A DNA stretch of 64,000 nucleotides, taken from Zonotrichia leucophrys gambelii. Taxonomy: Eukaryota; Chordata; Aves; Passeriformes; Passerellidae. Numbering within the stretch: the stretch's first letter is position 1; every line of letters starts with the position of its first letter. Below, piece after piece: positions 23,778-51,800 of this stretch. The translations under genes and the position numbers were made by a program. The stretch is from NCBI RefSeq assembly GCF_028769735.1, contig NC_088175.1:372001-436000 (forward strand). Reading direction: 5' to 3'. Below the pieces are notes generated by a model. That model did no database searches, had not been told where the DNA came from, and saw only the letters and a program-made list of their open reading frames with translations.

Positions 23778-26454
23778 ACGATCTGTCTCTGTTTATATCC
23801 ACACACTGGGGTGTAAATGACAACTGTGAAGGCTGCATGGCCACAGGACTCTTGCACCCTGTCAAGCTAAAGATGCAGAATATCCCATAGTCAATCCTGG
23901 GTTGTCACTTACGATTCCAGTAGTACAAAAATTTGCTGTTTGTAATTCTCTCTCTGTCCCTTTCTCCTCGGATCAGTGACAGATTCTCAAAATACAGCAA
24001 TGGAAAGAGACTTCCAAGAGAAGTGAGTCTTTCCCAAAACATACAATATTTAACTAGATTGCTTCCATAATCAAGATGTCTTCAACATGAAAGGCAAAGA
24101 GGAGGGAAAAAAGGAAAACCTACCGTGATAAACAACAAAAAGAATTCAGGTCAAAGCTGCTGATTTTAAGATTATCCTACACAAATTAAACAGAAATCTG
24201 CAAACTTAGTATTTTATCCTTCATCTGAAGAATATAGCTCTTATAAAATCCAAACTACTTTGTGTATAAAGTTAAATTGATGAGAAACACTCTCATGTTT
24301 TAATGTTGTAAAAACCAGCTAGGTAGGAATACTGAAATGACTTGAAGCATATGTTCAGCTGCCATGCAGGAAGGGCATCTGAAAGGGAGCTGATGCTTCA
24401 GTTACTAACATTTATTACATGGATGTTACCCTGGAACTCTTAGTGGTTGCTCAGAAATGTCAACAAAAGCCTTTCCCTTTAGGAAAACATGGGTATCTTC
24501 CACATGCAGGAATGGGGAACATTTTCCTAAAGTTTATTTTAAAGGGATAAAGTCACCCAGAAAGGAGTGAGCTCTTCTGCCAACCTACGGCCACGTTGTC
24601 AAAAGGCATTACTGCCACGGCAGCCACAGGAAAGAAGTCATGGGTAACACACATCCAGCACACACAGGTCTCCAGAAACCTACACAGACTCAGGATGGGT
24701 CCCCTGCAGGATACAGGACAGATTGAGTAAAACAAGAAGTCAGATTTTACTCTGATATCCTCCCTTTGGGAATGCCAGCCTGCAGATTGCAATAAAACAA
24801 TAATTAACTTCGGGCATCTGGAAAAAGTTCCATAATCTGATTTGATAGTAAACTTATTTTTTGCTCTAGCAGTAAATGTCTTAAAAAAAAGATCCTACAA
24901 GTTCTATCTTTCTTAATAATCAAGAACTGCAAGAAAATCTGTTTCCCCTACCCTTACAGCAACACACAAAGATGCATTTCCAAACAGAAAACACTTATTT
25001 TTTTGGTTTATCTCTGAAGAGAAGAAAGGTCAGTAAGAAAAATATTTGTACTTGTACTACTACAAACAAAGTCAACATTAAAAATATGGAAATGTTCATA
25101 TTCAGGGAGTTAGGACTAACAGACTTTTCACAAACTGAACAGGCAAGCCAAAAACCAAGTCCAAAATCTGGAAATGGTTTATGTGTATCATAATTTTAAG
25201 AGGATCAGGAGTCCTGTTAAATTCAGTGAGATAGTTCATGTTTCCAGCTATATATTGTGTGATATCCAGAAAAAAAGACAGCTGGAGGTCAGCAGAATTT
25301 ACCTTGAACAGTTATTCTGTTGGCAAGTTTTATCTTATTTTATATGAACAAGAAAACTCTTAGAACTCTTAAGAGAAATAAATTACTATGCTCCCTTCAC
25401 CAGTAGTCAGTTTGCACTGCCTGAAATTCTGATTTATTCTTTTTGAGCAAGAAGTGAAAATATAGGAAATGATTCCTTGGAGTTTTGAAGGAGCTTTATG
25501 TGAGTTTTGAAACACAAGCAGCAGAACTTGCAAAGAAATAAATCCAGTGACTGCTTCCCTCACTCCGCTGTTGTTATTTAGGATTTAAACATTCCAGAAG
25601 AGAATTGTCATCTTTACAAAGCTGTAACTGAATTGGCAAACTGGGACAGGATGAAACTTGACAACCAAAAAGTAAATACCTGCTACCCATCTTTAGGGAA
25701 TTGCAAAGAAATGCTATTTACCTTGGAATACCTATGAGATATAAATAATTTTAATAGGATTGCAACAGATGCATTTGAAAGAGGGGATGAAAAAATATTA
25801 GATCAAGGATAGTGAAAAAACCATATTTTTTTAAAATTGATTGTGCAAGAGGATGGAATTATCTGTGCTACTGAAGTACATTTAAAGGAAATTCAATAAA
25901 GACAAATGATCATCGTCCTCTGGTGATGTTTCCAAGGTTTTACACTGGATTCCCCAATCCAACTGCCTTTTTATTATCTCTGAAGAATAAAGATTAACAG
26001 ACCTACAAAAATGTTATGATGCTTCTGATGAGAACTGTTCCCAGTCAATCCATTGTCTAAAATTCCAAGCACATGCTTGTGTGTCAAATTACATATTCAG
26101 ATTTAAATGGATATAACTGTTCCTAACTATCTACATGGTGATTGTTCTAACAGGGATTAAGGTAGATGTGTGCCCTGGTGTTAATACACTGAATTATACA
26201 TTTTAGTATTATTAGATATTAATTATATTATGCGTGCTGACTCTGTTAAATATTCTCAGTGTTTAACGGGTGTAATTTGAAGGGGCAGCATTTGGATTTA
26301 TATTTCAGTTTGCCACTGAATGCTAGAAGAAAACAGAATTAATTTGGTTCTGAGGCTAAAACCAGTGTTCATATATTGAATTAGTTAATACATAAATGCC
26401 ATTAATATTCAAGATTAGTGGAATTTTTAGGGTTATTCTGTTATGGTGTCAGAA
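23778..26454. other. Intergenic upstream of PCNX4
   Basis: Unique AT-rich DNA with no exon recognised. 26100-26330 is rich in TTAATA/ATTAT strings and could be a conserved element or simply AT-rich. Confidence 0.5.
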
Positions 26455-26775
26455 TGCTGGGGACCTTCTCGCTCTCTTTAACTCCCTGACGGGAGGGTGA
26501 AGCCAGGTGGGGATCGGGATCTGCTTCCAAGGAACAAGGAGCAGGATGAGAGGACACAGTCTGAACATGTACCAGGGGAGGTAAATTGGACATTAGAGGA
26601 ATTTTTTCCAGGAAGAAAGATCAGATATTGCAATGGGCGGGCCCCGGGAGCGGCGGAGTCACGGTCGCCGGTGGTGTTAGAGACTGGTCGGGCACTCAGT
26701 GCCATAGTATGGCCATGGACTGGACTCGATGATGCCAGAGGTCTTTTCCACCCGGATCCATTCTGGGATCCTGCC
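26455..26775 (+). mobile_element. CR1 3' end next to the PCNX4 promoter
   Basis: Matches the CR1 3' region in order: ACTCCCTGACGGGAGGGTGA, GGATGAGAGGACACAGTCTG, GGGGAGGTAAATTGGACATT, an AGATATTGCAATGGGC block, GGACTCGATGATGCCAGAGG, then TTCTGGGATCCTG as the diverged terminal repeat. Several CpGs survive. It joins the CpG island directly and ends about 150 bp before the AAAATGGCGG motif of PCNX4 exon 1. Confidence 0.8.
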
Positions 26776-26921
26776 CTCACCCGTGAGGGAGCGGGAGCAC
26801 CGCGGCCCCTCAGCGCTGCGGTACCGACCCCGCCGGGAGCAGCGCCGGGAGCGGGGCCGGGGCCGGCCGGAGCCATTTCCCGCAGGCAGCGCGTCCCCAC
26901 CGCCTCCCTCAGGCGGGCAAA

Positions 26922-42964
<16,043 letters not shown>

Positions 42965-43706
42965 GCTGGGCTTTCTCAGTTCTGCATCTTGCTGCTTTGT
43001 CTTTTTCCTCTGTGTGGGGCAGTCAAGTGTCCCCGCTGCCCTGTGTGCTGCAGACCAGGTGTTACTCGCAGGGTGGCAGTGCCAGGCTGGTGAGTGTCCT
43101 TGGCACAGAGGTGGTGCTGGCCAGAGCCTGCAGCAGGCAGCAAGGTGGGGACTGGTTTCTTGCTGCTGAGATACAAGATACCCTTGTGGCTGGTGAGCCA
43201 CATGCTGCAATTCTTCACCTTAAAGCAAAGCAGCATAATTCTTATCATTACCATAATTCTGCTCATTAACTATTTTTGGTGCATTCTGATTTATTTTTCC
43301 TTTTTTTTTTTTTCCGTGGACAGGTGACCTGCACTGCCAGTCAGGTTATGGCCTCTTGTAGTGTTGTCAACCCCAGAGTTGGCAACCAAAGTGTACATAG
43401 GACTATTTATATAATTTTTTTTATTCTGGCCATTTTATATTGGACTGAGTTCAGTTCTAGCATTTGTTATATGACTCTCACTGATCTTCCTTATGTGCAG
43501 TAAGTTATCAGCCCTGCTTTAACTAAGGGACAATTTTTACCAAACTACTTGTTTTGGTAGAAAGAATTTTATATAAACCAGTGTGTGCTCTGACACATTG
43601 ATAGCCTGGATGACTTTATTGATGAAAGAAGTCAATGTATATAATTAGGGGACGGAGGAAATTTTAAGAACAAATGCTATGATTTCATCTCCTTCTTCCA
43701 GTATCC

Positions 43707-43795
43707 ATATATATGATATATATATCTGTATACACACACATATATATATACATATATATACATATATATATATCTATGTATATATACATAGATGT
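43707..43795. repeat. (AT)n/(ACAT)n microsatellite
   Basis: Mixed ATAT and ACATAT units in the predicted PCNX4 3'UTR. Confidence 0.9.
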
Positions 43796-44339
43796 TGTTA
43801 CTTTCAGTCTTTCCCCACCTCCCTAACCAGTCTTCCACAAATGCAGTGAGAGCTTCATGATGGGGGGGTGGGTGGAAATCCAGCTTGAAGTATTTATTTT
43901 TTTAACCTCACTACAGGTTGGAGCAGACCTGGACAGCTGGTTTGTGAACAGGTCCCGGTCCAGTTTCCAGTGGTTCATTTTTCCTGTTCACTACCACCAG
44001 TCTGAGCACATAACTGTGTTTTCTCATAGTACAGTGGTTACACTGTAGGCAGATGCTGAGCAGGGAGTAGGTAATTGTATTTCCTACTCCTGCAGAATCA
44101 ATTTAAATCACACCTGCTCTGTAACTGAAGCAGTACTAGTTTGGAACACCCAGCCTTGTCAGGGTCCAAGCACATTTATTACTTCTCATCTTTAAGACCT
44201 TTTTTCTCATGTGAAATTTGCCACAGAACCTTGTCCTGGGCTGCTAACTGTTCCTTTAGGTAGTGGCCAGAAATGGTTTTTAAAAACTATGCAATGGTGT
44301 GGTGAGTTTCTAAAGCAGGTTGGTGCCACACTGGGCCCT

Positions 44340-44700
44340 GAGCTGTCTGGAAATACAGAGCCAGGACGGTGATGTGGAAGGGGCTTATAGAGAGCACCTA
44401 TTTCAGCTCCCTCTCACAAGGAGGCAAATGTTTACTCTCATTTAACACTTCCAAGGCAAGGAGTGTCATGAGCTCCTCAAGCAGTTCCACTTCTCTGCTG
44501 CTCTTGCAGCAGCTGGAAAGTTGGAGCTATTTCCTAAATCTAATTTACCCTCCCTTGTCCCATTGTAAATTTGTTACTACTCGTCTTCCATATGGTCACA
44601 GAAAATTTAATTATATTTTTTGCAGCAGTCCTTACTCAAAGATGGCTGTAATTTCTGCCCTCATCCTTTGTCTTTTGTAAACTGAATAAACCAGTTGAGA
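44340..44700 (-). mobile_element. Possible ancient CR1/L3-type LINE
   Basis: TATTTCCTAAATCTAATTTA, CCTTGTCCCATTGTAAATT and TTTGTAAACTGAATAAACC recall the antisense of old CR1/L3 3' regions, strongly diverged. Low certainty. Confidence 0.35.
44685..44690 (+). terminator. PCNX4 poly(A) signal
   Basis: AATAAA, the first canonical hexamer I found after the stop codon at 42962. It ends the predicted 3'UTR. Confidence 0.55.
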
Positions 44701-44710
44701 AAGAGCTGAA

Positions 44711-45639
44711 GAGAGCTGTGATCCTTTTCCCTTCCTTTCTCTGGGCTCTGTCCATCTGGTCCCCAGCCTTGAGGAGAGCTGCTGCTCACTGGGCCCAGTG
44801 TTCCAGCAGAGATCCTGACTGGCACCAGATGGAGCAGCACAATTAGCAGCGGGCAGAGTTCCTGCTGGAGCACAGCAATGTGGAGCTGGGCTGTGCTGCC
44901 CTGCCACATCCTGTCCCCTGCTGTCACAGCAGTGTCCCACAGCCCCGGTCACTGCTCACAGAGCCCCTGGCACAGCACCCTCACCCTAAACCTGTCTGCA
45001 TCCTGCTTTTGGCAGAACCAGGAGATAAAGCTTTTGTTCTGTCTCAAATCTGTGCAGCTGAGTGCCCCTGTTCAGCTGGTTTGTTTGTTTGGAGCATTTC
45101 TTTGATTTATCTGGAATTCAGGAATTGGAGCACCTTCAGCTCTGTGCTCACAGGCTGCTGCTGGGATTACTGATGGCATCCTGCTCTCAGCAGGACCCAT
45201 TGTTATCCCTTGTGACCCTGTTTTCTAACCAGGGGTGTGCAGAGCTTTATTTAGTTCTTCCAACACCTCCTGGCTCTAGATTGTGATGTTGATCACACAC
45301 AGGGCAGTGTAAGGGCAGCAGAGCTGAGAAAGGGGCAGAGGGTAAGTCCTGATGTGTCAGAAATGAAAGGATTCAGCCCTGAACACACATTTTGCTCAAG
45401 GAACACATCCCAAGCACAGACAAGACACCTTTACCCTCTACACCACACCCTTCTCCTTGTAGGGTTTTGTTAATCAACATGAATTCAGAATGAAAGTGAG
45501 GGAAGCAGGATGCTGGGGTCTGTCATTTTAGGCTGCTCACCAGGTATTTGCCTGTGTGAGAGCAGCAGCTCAGCCTCTCGTGTGTTTCATTCCTTGTAAG
45601 CTTAAAAACTCAGCCTGTGGGAATTTGACATGAAACATG
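44711..45639. other. Spacer between convergent PCNX4 and DHRS7
   Basis: Less than 1 kb of unique sequence separating the two predicted poly(A) sites. No exon recognised. Confidence 0.6.
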
Positions 45640-45655
45640 TGTGTTTAGAAAGATT

Positions 45656-45661
45656 TTTATT
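45656..45661 (-). terminator. DHRS7 poly(A) signal
   Basis: TTTATT on the + strand (AATAAA on the minus), 162 nt beyond the DHRS7 stop codon. It gives a short 3'UTR of about 180 nt that includes a U-run opposite the A-run at 45726-45743. Confidence 0.7.
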
Positions 45662-45822
45662 TAGTCAAGTATGTCATCAGCTCGGTAGATCTGTCGAGTT
45701 ACAGGATGACAGAGACATAACAAAACCAAAAAAAAAAAAAAAAGCTGTTGTTTGCAGTCATGCAGTATGAAAGGTTTCTCAGCCTTAGCCCAAGTACAGC
45801 AGGATTTCTTACACACTCGTCC

Positions 45823-45858
45823 TCACTTCCTCTTCCTTGAGTAAGAGGCATCAGCATC
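45823..45858 (-). CDS. DHRS7: DHRS7 exon 7 (last, stop TGA)
   Basis: 36 coding nt, acceptor CCCCCCAG|GAT. Encodes DADASYSRKRK and the stop. As I recall the mammalian tail it is several residues longer and ends KTKHD, so this tail is shorter and more basic. Confidence 0.88.
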   Translation of the reverse strand, partial: DADASYSRKRK

Positions 45859-48800
45859 CTGGGGGGAGAGAACATGAAATCAGTATTTCCCCACCCTGTG
45901 TTAAAAACAACACAGTGCCTGAAAGATTTCCTTTGAAACAGCTTGTGACCATGGGCAGTTAGAGGGTGAAAGCACAAAGTTTTAAGCTGCATGTGCCACC
46001 CTTACTTTTGCATTTCCTGTACTTTATTATTTACTTGAGATGCTTTTGTGGAGCTGCACTTCAGCTCTCCCTGTGTCCCGAAGCTCCCTGGGTGAGACAC
46101 AGGCTCAGTCACACTTTCCCTGCTCTCAGAAGAGCTCCTCCAGCGGGCCTACAGCCTATTCTTACTGTCATCTATGCATTTAATTTATGTCATATGGGGT
46201 CAATAAATGTACACACCATGGATAACCGCAACAATTTCCATCCAAAACTCTTAAGCAATGATCCTGTCCTGCACATTATGGCTTAAATGTGACTGAGGAG
46301 CAACACAATCCCAACAAACATTGCCACAGCAGAGTGCAACAAGCAAGCAGGGGGCAGAGGGGCGCTGTGCACACTCACAATTCCACTCTTGAAGTTCTGG
46401 ATCCTCCTCTTGCCCATCCTGTTCATGAGCCACCAGGCCCAGGTGGGGGCGTACTGCCACAGGTAGCACACGGCCAGGTACGGGTGGTCGCTGATCCACG
46501 CCTCCTTCACGTCGTTGGCCACGCTCACCAGGGTGAGCCGGGCACAGCGATCCGTGGGCATCTTGTGGGACTGGTCCCCGCTGTTCTCGATGGACTGGGG
46601 GGCACAGAGCAGGGAGGGGTTACAGCTGCAGCCCTGGCACTGACAGGGAGGGAAAGGGCCACGCTCCATGCCACAGGCATATTCCTCCTTGTTTCCCCAC
46701 AAGAACTCACCCAGAGACTGGGGCAGAGGAACCCATCCCTCACTATCCTCTGGTTTCTGTGTGGGAACACTTTCCACCTTCCTTTGGCTCAAATAAAGCA
46801 CCCTTTTAATTAATGCCTCTATTGATGGGTCAAAGTTCTTAAAAAAATGGATCTCCAAGCTCTATTCTGCTTCAGCAGGGCTTCCACTTGATGGGGATTG
46901 TTGAACAAATTCCCCCATGTGCAGCTCTGAGGAATGGGAACTCCTCAGGTCCCAGCTGTGCCTGCCCACACTATAAGCTGTGCCCACACTACACTACAAG
47001 TTACTCAAGTACCCAAGTGAGTAGGTGAGGTCACATTCCCCATAAACCTAAATATTCCTGCCAGTTCTCTCCATCCCAACCTAGAGAGAAGCTGCCAGCT
47101 GCTTTGGAGCAGGGACATCAGCCTGTTTTGTCACTGTATTATTTACTGAACACAAACCACAGCCCTGTGAACTCCTGCACATTTCACTCAGCAATAACAG
47201 GCCACTCTAGCAATCTGTCCTTCTGTTTCACAGGGCAGAAGCAGTTCTGGTCGAGATTTGCTCCTCCTCCCTGGGCTTCTGCCACACTGAAATCTGAGGA
47301 ATGTGTTTTGCAACTTTCACCATTGTTGAAAAAGTACACTTTTTCTTTCACGCAAGTCAGAAGTTTTGCAACACAAAAATCGTTCCAGAACTTGATTCAA
47401 AAATGAGAGATCCCCTCCCCCTCACACTGGTGGGTCATCCTCAGCTTCAAATCGATTGAATTTAGGGCAGATTACAGTCTGATGCATCACAGTAGCAATT
47501 TTTGCCAGCTGCTTTGTCAGACAGCCTTTACTAAAAGCCATTGTGCAGTTGGAAGGTTTTGCTTTTCCTCCTGGAACAATCCCTAACAGGAAAGGAATGC
47601 ACAGCTCGTGTCAGCTGAGCCAGGGCTGTGCCAGCAGCAGCAGCGTCACCCAGCAGGGCACAGCGTGACCAGGGCAAACAAAACCCCACCTGTGCAAGGA
47701 CAGCACTCCCCAGCAGAGCTGTGGCCAGAAAATCCTGGCTTTCCCCCCAAAACTGCAGCACAGGGGCTGTGCAGCACGTTTTACTACACTTGGGTTGTTT
47801 GTGTTGGAAGAGAGAAGGAATAGCAATTATCAAACTCAATTTTCAGTTGATACCACCAAGAATTACAAGATATACACAGTCCTGCACCACTCAGAGCATT
47901 TCTTGGTTAGTGTTTGCAGGGAGGACAAAACCAGACAAAGCTATCCCACAAAGGATCACTGTCCCCACAGCAGAAGTTGGGTTTGTCACAGCAGAACTGA
48001 GCCCTTACCTTTGCAAGATTCTCAGTAAAGACATTTTGGATGATCTGGGACTGCACAGGCCCTGGGCAGATTTGGATAATGCTTATCTCAGGGTAGTCAG
48101 TCAGCTCAGTCCTCAGAGAATTAAAGAATCCCTAGAAGACAAAAATATAGTTAAATCTTCCTTTCCCATGTTTTCTGCAAGGTTTAGCTGATGACAATTT
48201 TTCATACAAATTTATACGGTAAAGATAACAAGATTCCACTCCAAGCAATTCCTTCTATTTTCTTTGACTTTTCACACTCAATGGCTAATTTAGCATTTTA
48301 TCAGCAGTTACAGACATTGATCTAAAAACCAGTGAGGAATCCATCCCCATCTCACCAAATACACAGTAACTTCTCTAAACTACAGCCAGATTCTGCTGTC
48401 CCTGTACTGAGGACAAGCCCTAATGTTTGGCACTGGAAATGCCACCAATCCTAAGTATTGCAATATCATGGAAATCACCTTTTGCAGGTCAATTGCTGTT
48501 TGGGGTAACAATAAAGAGTTCACACAGTTTCTATGAAGTAAGTGACACTGGCTTATGTAAGAAAAGGATGAAAATTTTCACATAGCAAAGTCAAAAATGC
48601 ACCCTGACACTTCAAGGGGTGAATTTGCAGCACTGAATTTGCTACAGAGTTTGAAATTGGCAGTCACATAGATACAAATCTTATTTCAGCTCAGGAATAT
48701 GCTACCAGTGTATCCAAGTTAAACCAAAATTACAAAAATTGTGAGTACTTCTTTTAAGCTAAGAGAATACAAGGTTTTCTGAATCTCTGTAGCAATGCAT

Positions 48801-51800
48801 ATTTAGACAGCAACTATTATGGGAAACATGGCAAATTCAGAGGGGTGCATTGCACCAAAGCTGTGGTCAAGCACTCTGGAGGATGATTTAGCCAACACCC
48901 CATCATGTCTTATCTTTGGCCTGGCTGCCAGGAGCCCCCTGTATCTATTCCAACACATAATTCTGTGTCACAGCAGAGACACAGAGTGAGCACAGGCTGA
49001 TAAACTTCTCCCACTGTAGTAAAATTTTATCACTTTGCTCCCATCCAGCTTGGGAGGAGGGCTGGCTGCCCCAGAGCTCTTCCCTGAGCTGCAACAGAGG
49101 CTAAACCCAGTGAGATTTGGGCCTGTGGTGACACAGAACCAGCAGCTGGGACAAGCCACCAAAGCCCAGCAAGGAGCAGCACAATCTGACCATCAGCAGG
49201 GGCTCCAGTTTCCCAGGGCTGGTGGCTAATTCCAATTTATGGATTCCATAGAAGCTTCACAGTTCAGTTCCCTAAAAACATTGAACAGGAATTTGAAGTT
49301 GTGAGTACCCACAGGCTCCAGATCTGGGGCTGGATCTTCACAGCATGTCAGCAAAGCCTCAAGTGGATTAAATCCTAATATGGAAACTGATGTGCCCAGA
49401 AATCTGCTCCTGGACAGATGGGAATCTGCTCCTGGACACTCAGCAGTTTTGGTTTAAAATTCCAGGCCCTCCCCTGGCTCCCCCACCCTCATGTGCACAA
49501 GCAGGGCTGTGTTTTATCCAGCACTCCAGGCTAATCCTACATCCCAACCTCCATTTTCCCCTTCCATTTCCCCTTCCTTCCCTGAGGGACCCTGAGCGTT
49601 CCAGAAAATCCCCAAACCCCCAGGTGGTGCAGTGCTGTTACTGGACAGCACTGCTGGAGACTCAGTCCAGCTGAGCATAAAATCACACCTAAAAAGGCAC
49701 ACACACCAAATCACACCCAAAAAGGCACATACACCAAATCACACCTAAAAAGGCACACACACCAAATCACACCCAAAAAGGCACATACACCAAATCACAC
49801 CTAAAAAGGCACATACACAAAATCACACCTAAAAAGGCACATACACCAAATCACACCTAAAAAGGCACATACACAAAATCACACCTAAAAAGGCACACAC
49901 ACCAAATCACACCCAAAAAGGCACATACACAAAATCACACCTAAAAAGGCACATACACCAAATCACACCTAAAAAGGCACACACACCAAATCACACCCAA
50001 AAAGGCACATACACAAAATCACACCTAAAAAGGCACAACACCAAATCACACCCAAAAAAGGCACACACACCAAATCACACCTAAAAAGGCACACACACCA
50101 AATCACACCCAAAAAGGCACATACACAAAATCACACCTAAAAAGGCACATACACAAAATCACACCTAAAAAGGCACACACACCAAATCACACCCAAAAAG
50201 GCACATACACCAAATCACACCCAAAAAGGCACATACACCAAATCACACCCAAAAAGGCACATACACCAAATCACACCTAAAAAGGCACACACACCAAATC
50301 ACACCCAAAAAGGCACACACACCAAATCACACCCAAAAAGGCACACACACCAAATCACACCCAAAAAGGCACACACACCAAATCACACCTAAAAAGGCAC
50401 ACACACCAAATCACACCCAAAAAGGCACACACACCAAATCACACCAAAAAGGCACACACACCAAATCACACCCAAAAAGGCACACACACAAAATCACACC
50501 CAAAAAGGCACACACACCAAATCACACCCAAAAAGGCACACACACCAAATCACACCCAAAAAGGCACACACACCAAATCACACCCAAAAAGGCACATACA
50601 CAAAATCACACCTAAAAAGGCACACAGAGCCCCACCTGCCCACCACTCCCTGCCCACTGGAGGTGAGGAGCAGAACTGGCTCCCATTTTGCCTGAAGGGA
50701 ACACACTCAAGATGCACTTCCAGGAGTCAAGGAGGTGGAAGAGCATTTGTCTGGGAATGCTGTGATGGAAGGGAAGCCAGAGCATGGCTCAGTCACTTTT
50801 GACAAAGCTCCTCCACATGCTCAGGTGCTGGGAGGCTCCTGGGATCCAAGCTGTACCTAAAGCTGGGCACCTGAGCAGTCACACGGGCACACAGCAGCAG
50901 CAGGCAGCTCCAGGGCACTGGCAATGCCAAGCTGATTCCTTTGAACATGAAAAAAATAGCAGCCAACAAGCAGTAAACATGAAATGCAAGCAGCCAGAGA
51001 TGCCAGTGAGCTCCTGGTCCTGCTCTGCAGCTGTCCCTCATCCTTCCCTCGTGCTGCAGCTCCAAGGTTTTACCCCACACAAGTGGCACAGCCTTCACCA
51101 GCAGCACAGGAGGGCCAGGACACTCACCCACCCTAAATCCTGGCTGAGGCACACTGCCAAGGGCTCCTGAAAACCAGACTCTCACACAGTCCCCTCTGGG
51201 GACATGTTTTATAATCCCAGCACTTATCCTTGATATTCAAAGATAGCTGGTATGAAATTCCTCTGCTTCCCCCCAGAAGAGAAGCTTTACATTCCTCAGC
51301 AAGAAAAAATAAGGGCTTCCTCTTATTGAAATTTAGACAGGGACAGACCCAGGTTTGGGAGCAGAAAAGGAGCTCCAGTGCAAGAGGAAGAACCTGAGTG
51401 TTTCCACCAAGGCCAGACTGAAGGAATTCCACTAAAAACCAGACAGTGAGCAGAGAGAGGAGCTGCAGCTGCCCAGTCCCTGTGCTGCTTAGACAAGTTC
51501 CTGATGAAGGAACATTTTGAAGGCCTCCATTCCTGATCCATGCCACCAAGCAGATGAATTACAGCAGGGGGAATGGCTCATGAGCTCCATGAGCATCATC
51601 CCTCCAGGAGGGAAACTGCAGCAGGCACATGCAGACTCCTGTGGGCCTGACTCATGCTCTTACAGCACTGAAATAAAGGGTAATTTCATCAGTAGAACAT
51701 TGTTATGAAGAATTCCAGTTGGCATGAATCAAAGCATGATTGTTTCAAGGACAGATTCTAATTCCAGGCAGAATTCCTTCCTTCCTTCCTCCTACAACTG

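Larger units (their letters stand above)
42965..44710 (+). other. PCNX4 3'UTR (predicted)
   Basis: From the stop to the first AATAAA found (44685-44690). It contains a T-run near 43300, an AT/ACAT microsatellite (43707-43795) and, at its end, a stretch resembling an ancient LINE in antisense. A shorter UTR using a non-canonical signal is possible. Confidence 0.55.

Noticed and set aside
46289..46813. 174-codon + frame over DHRS7 exon 6
   Set aside because: It is the antisense shadow of a clear coding exon.
49680..50626. Regular 28-bp repeats resembling a CRISPR array
   Set aside because: Units abut with no unique spacers and lie in an intron of a vertebrate gene.
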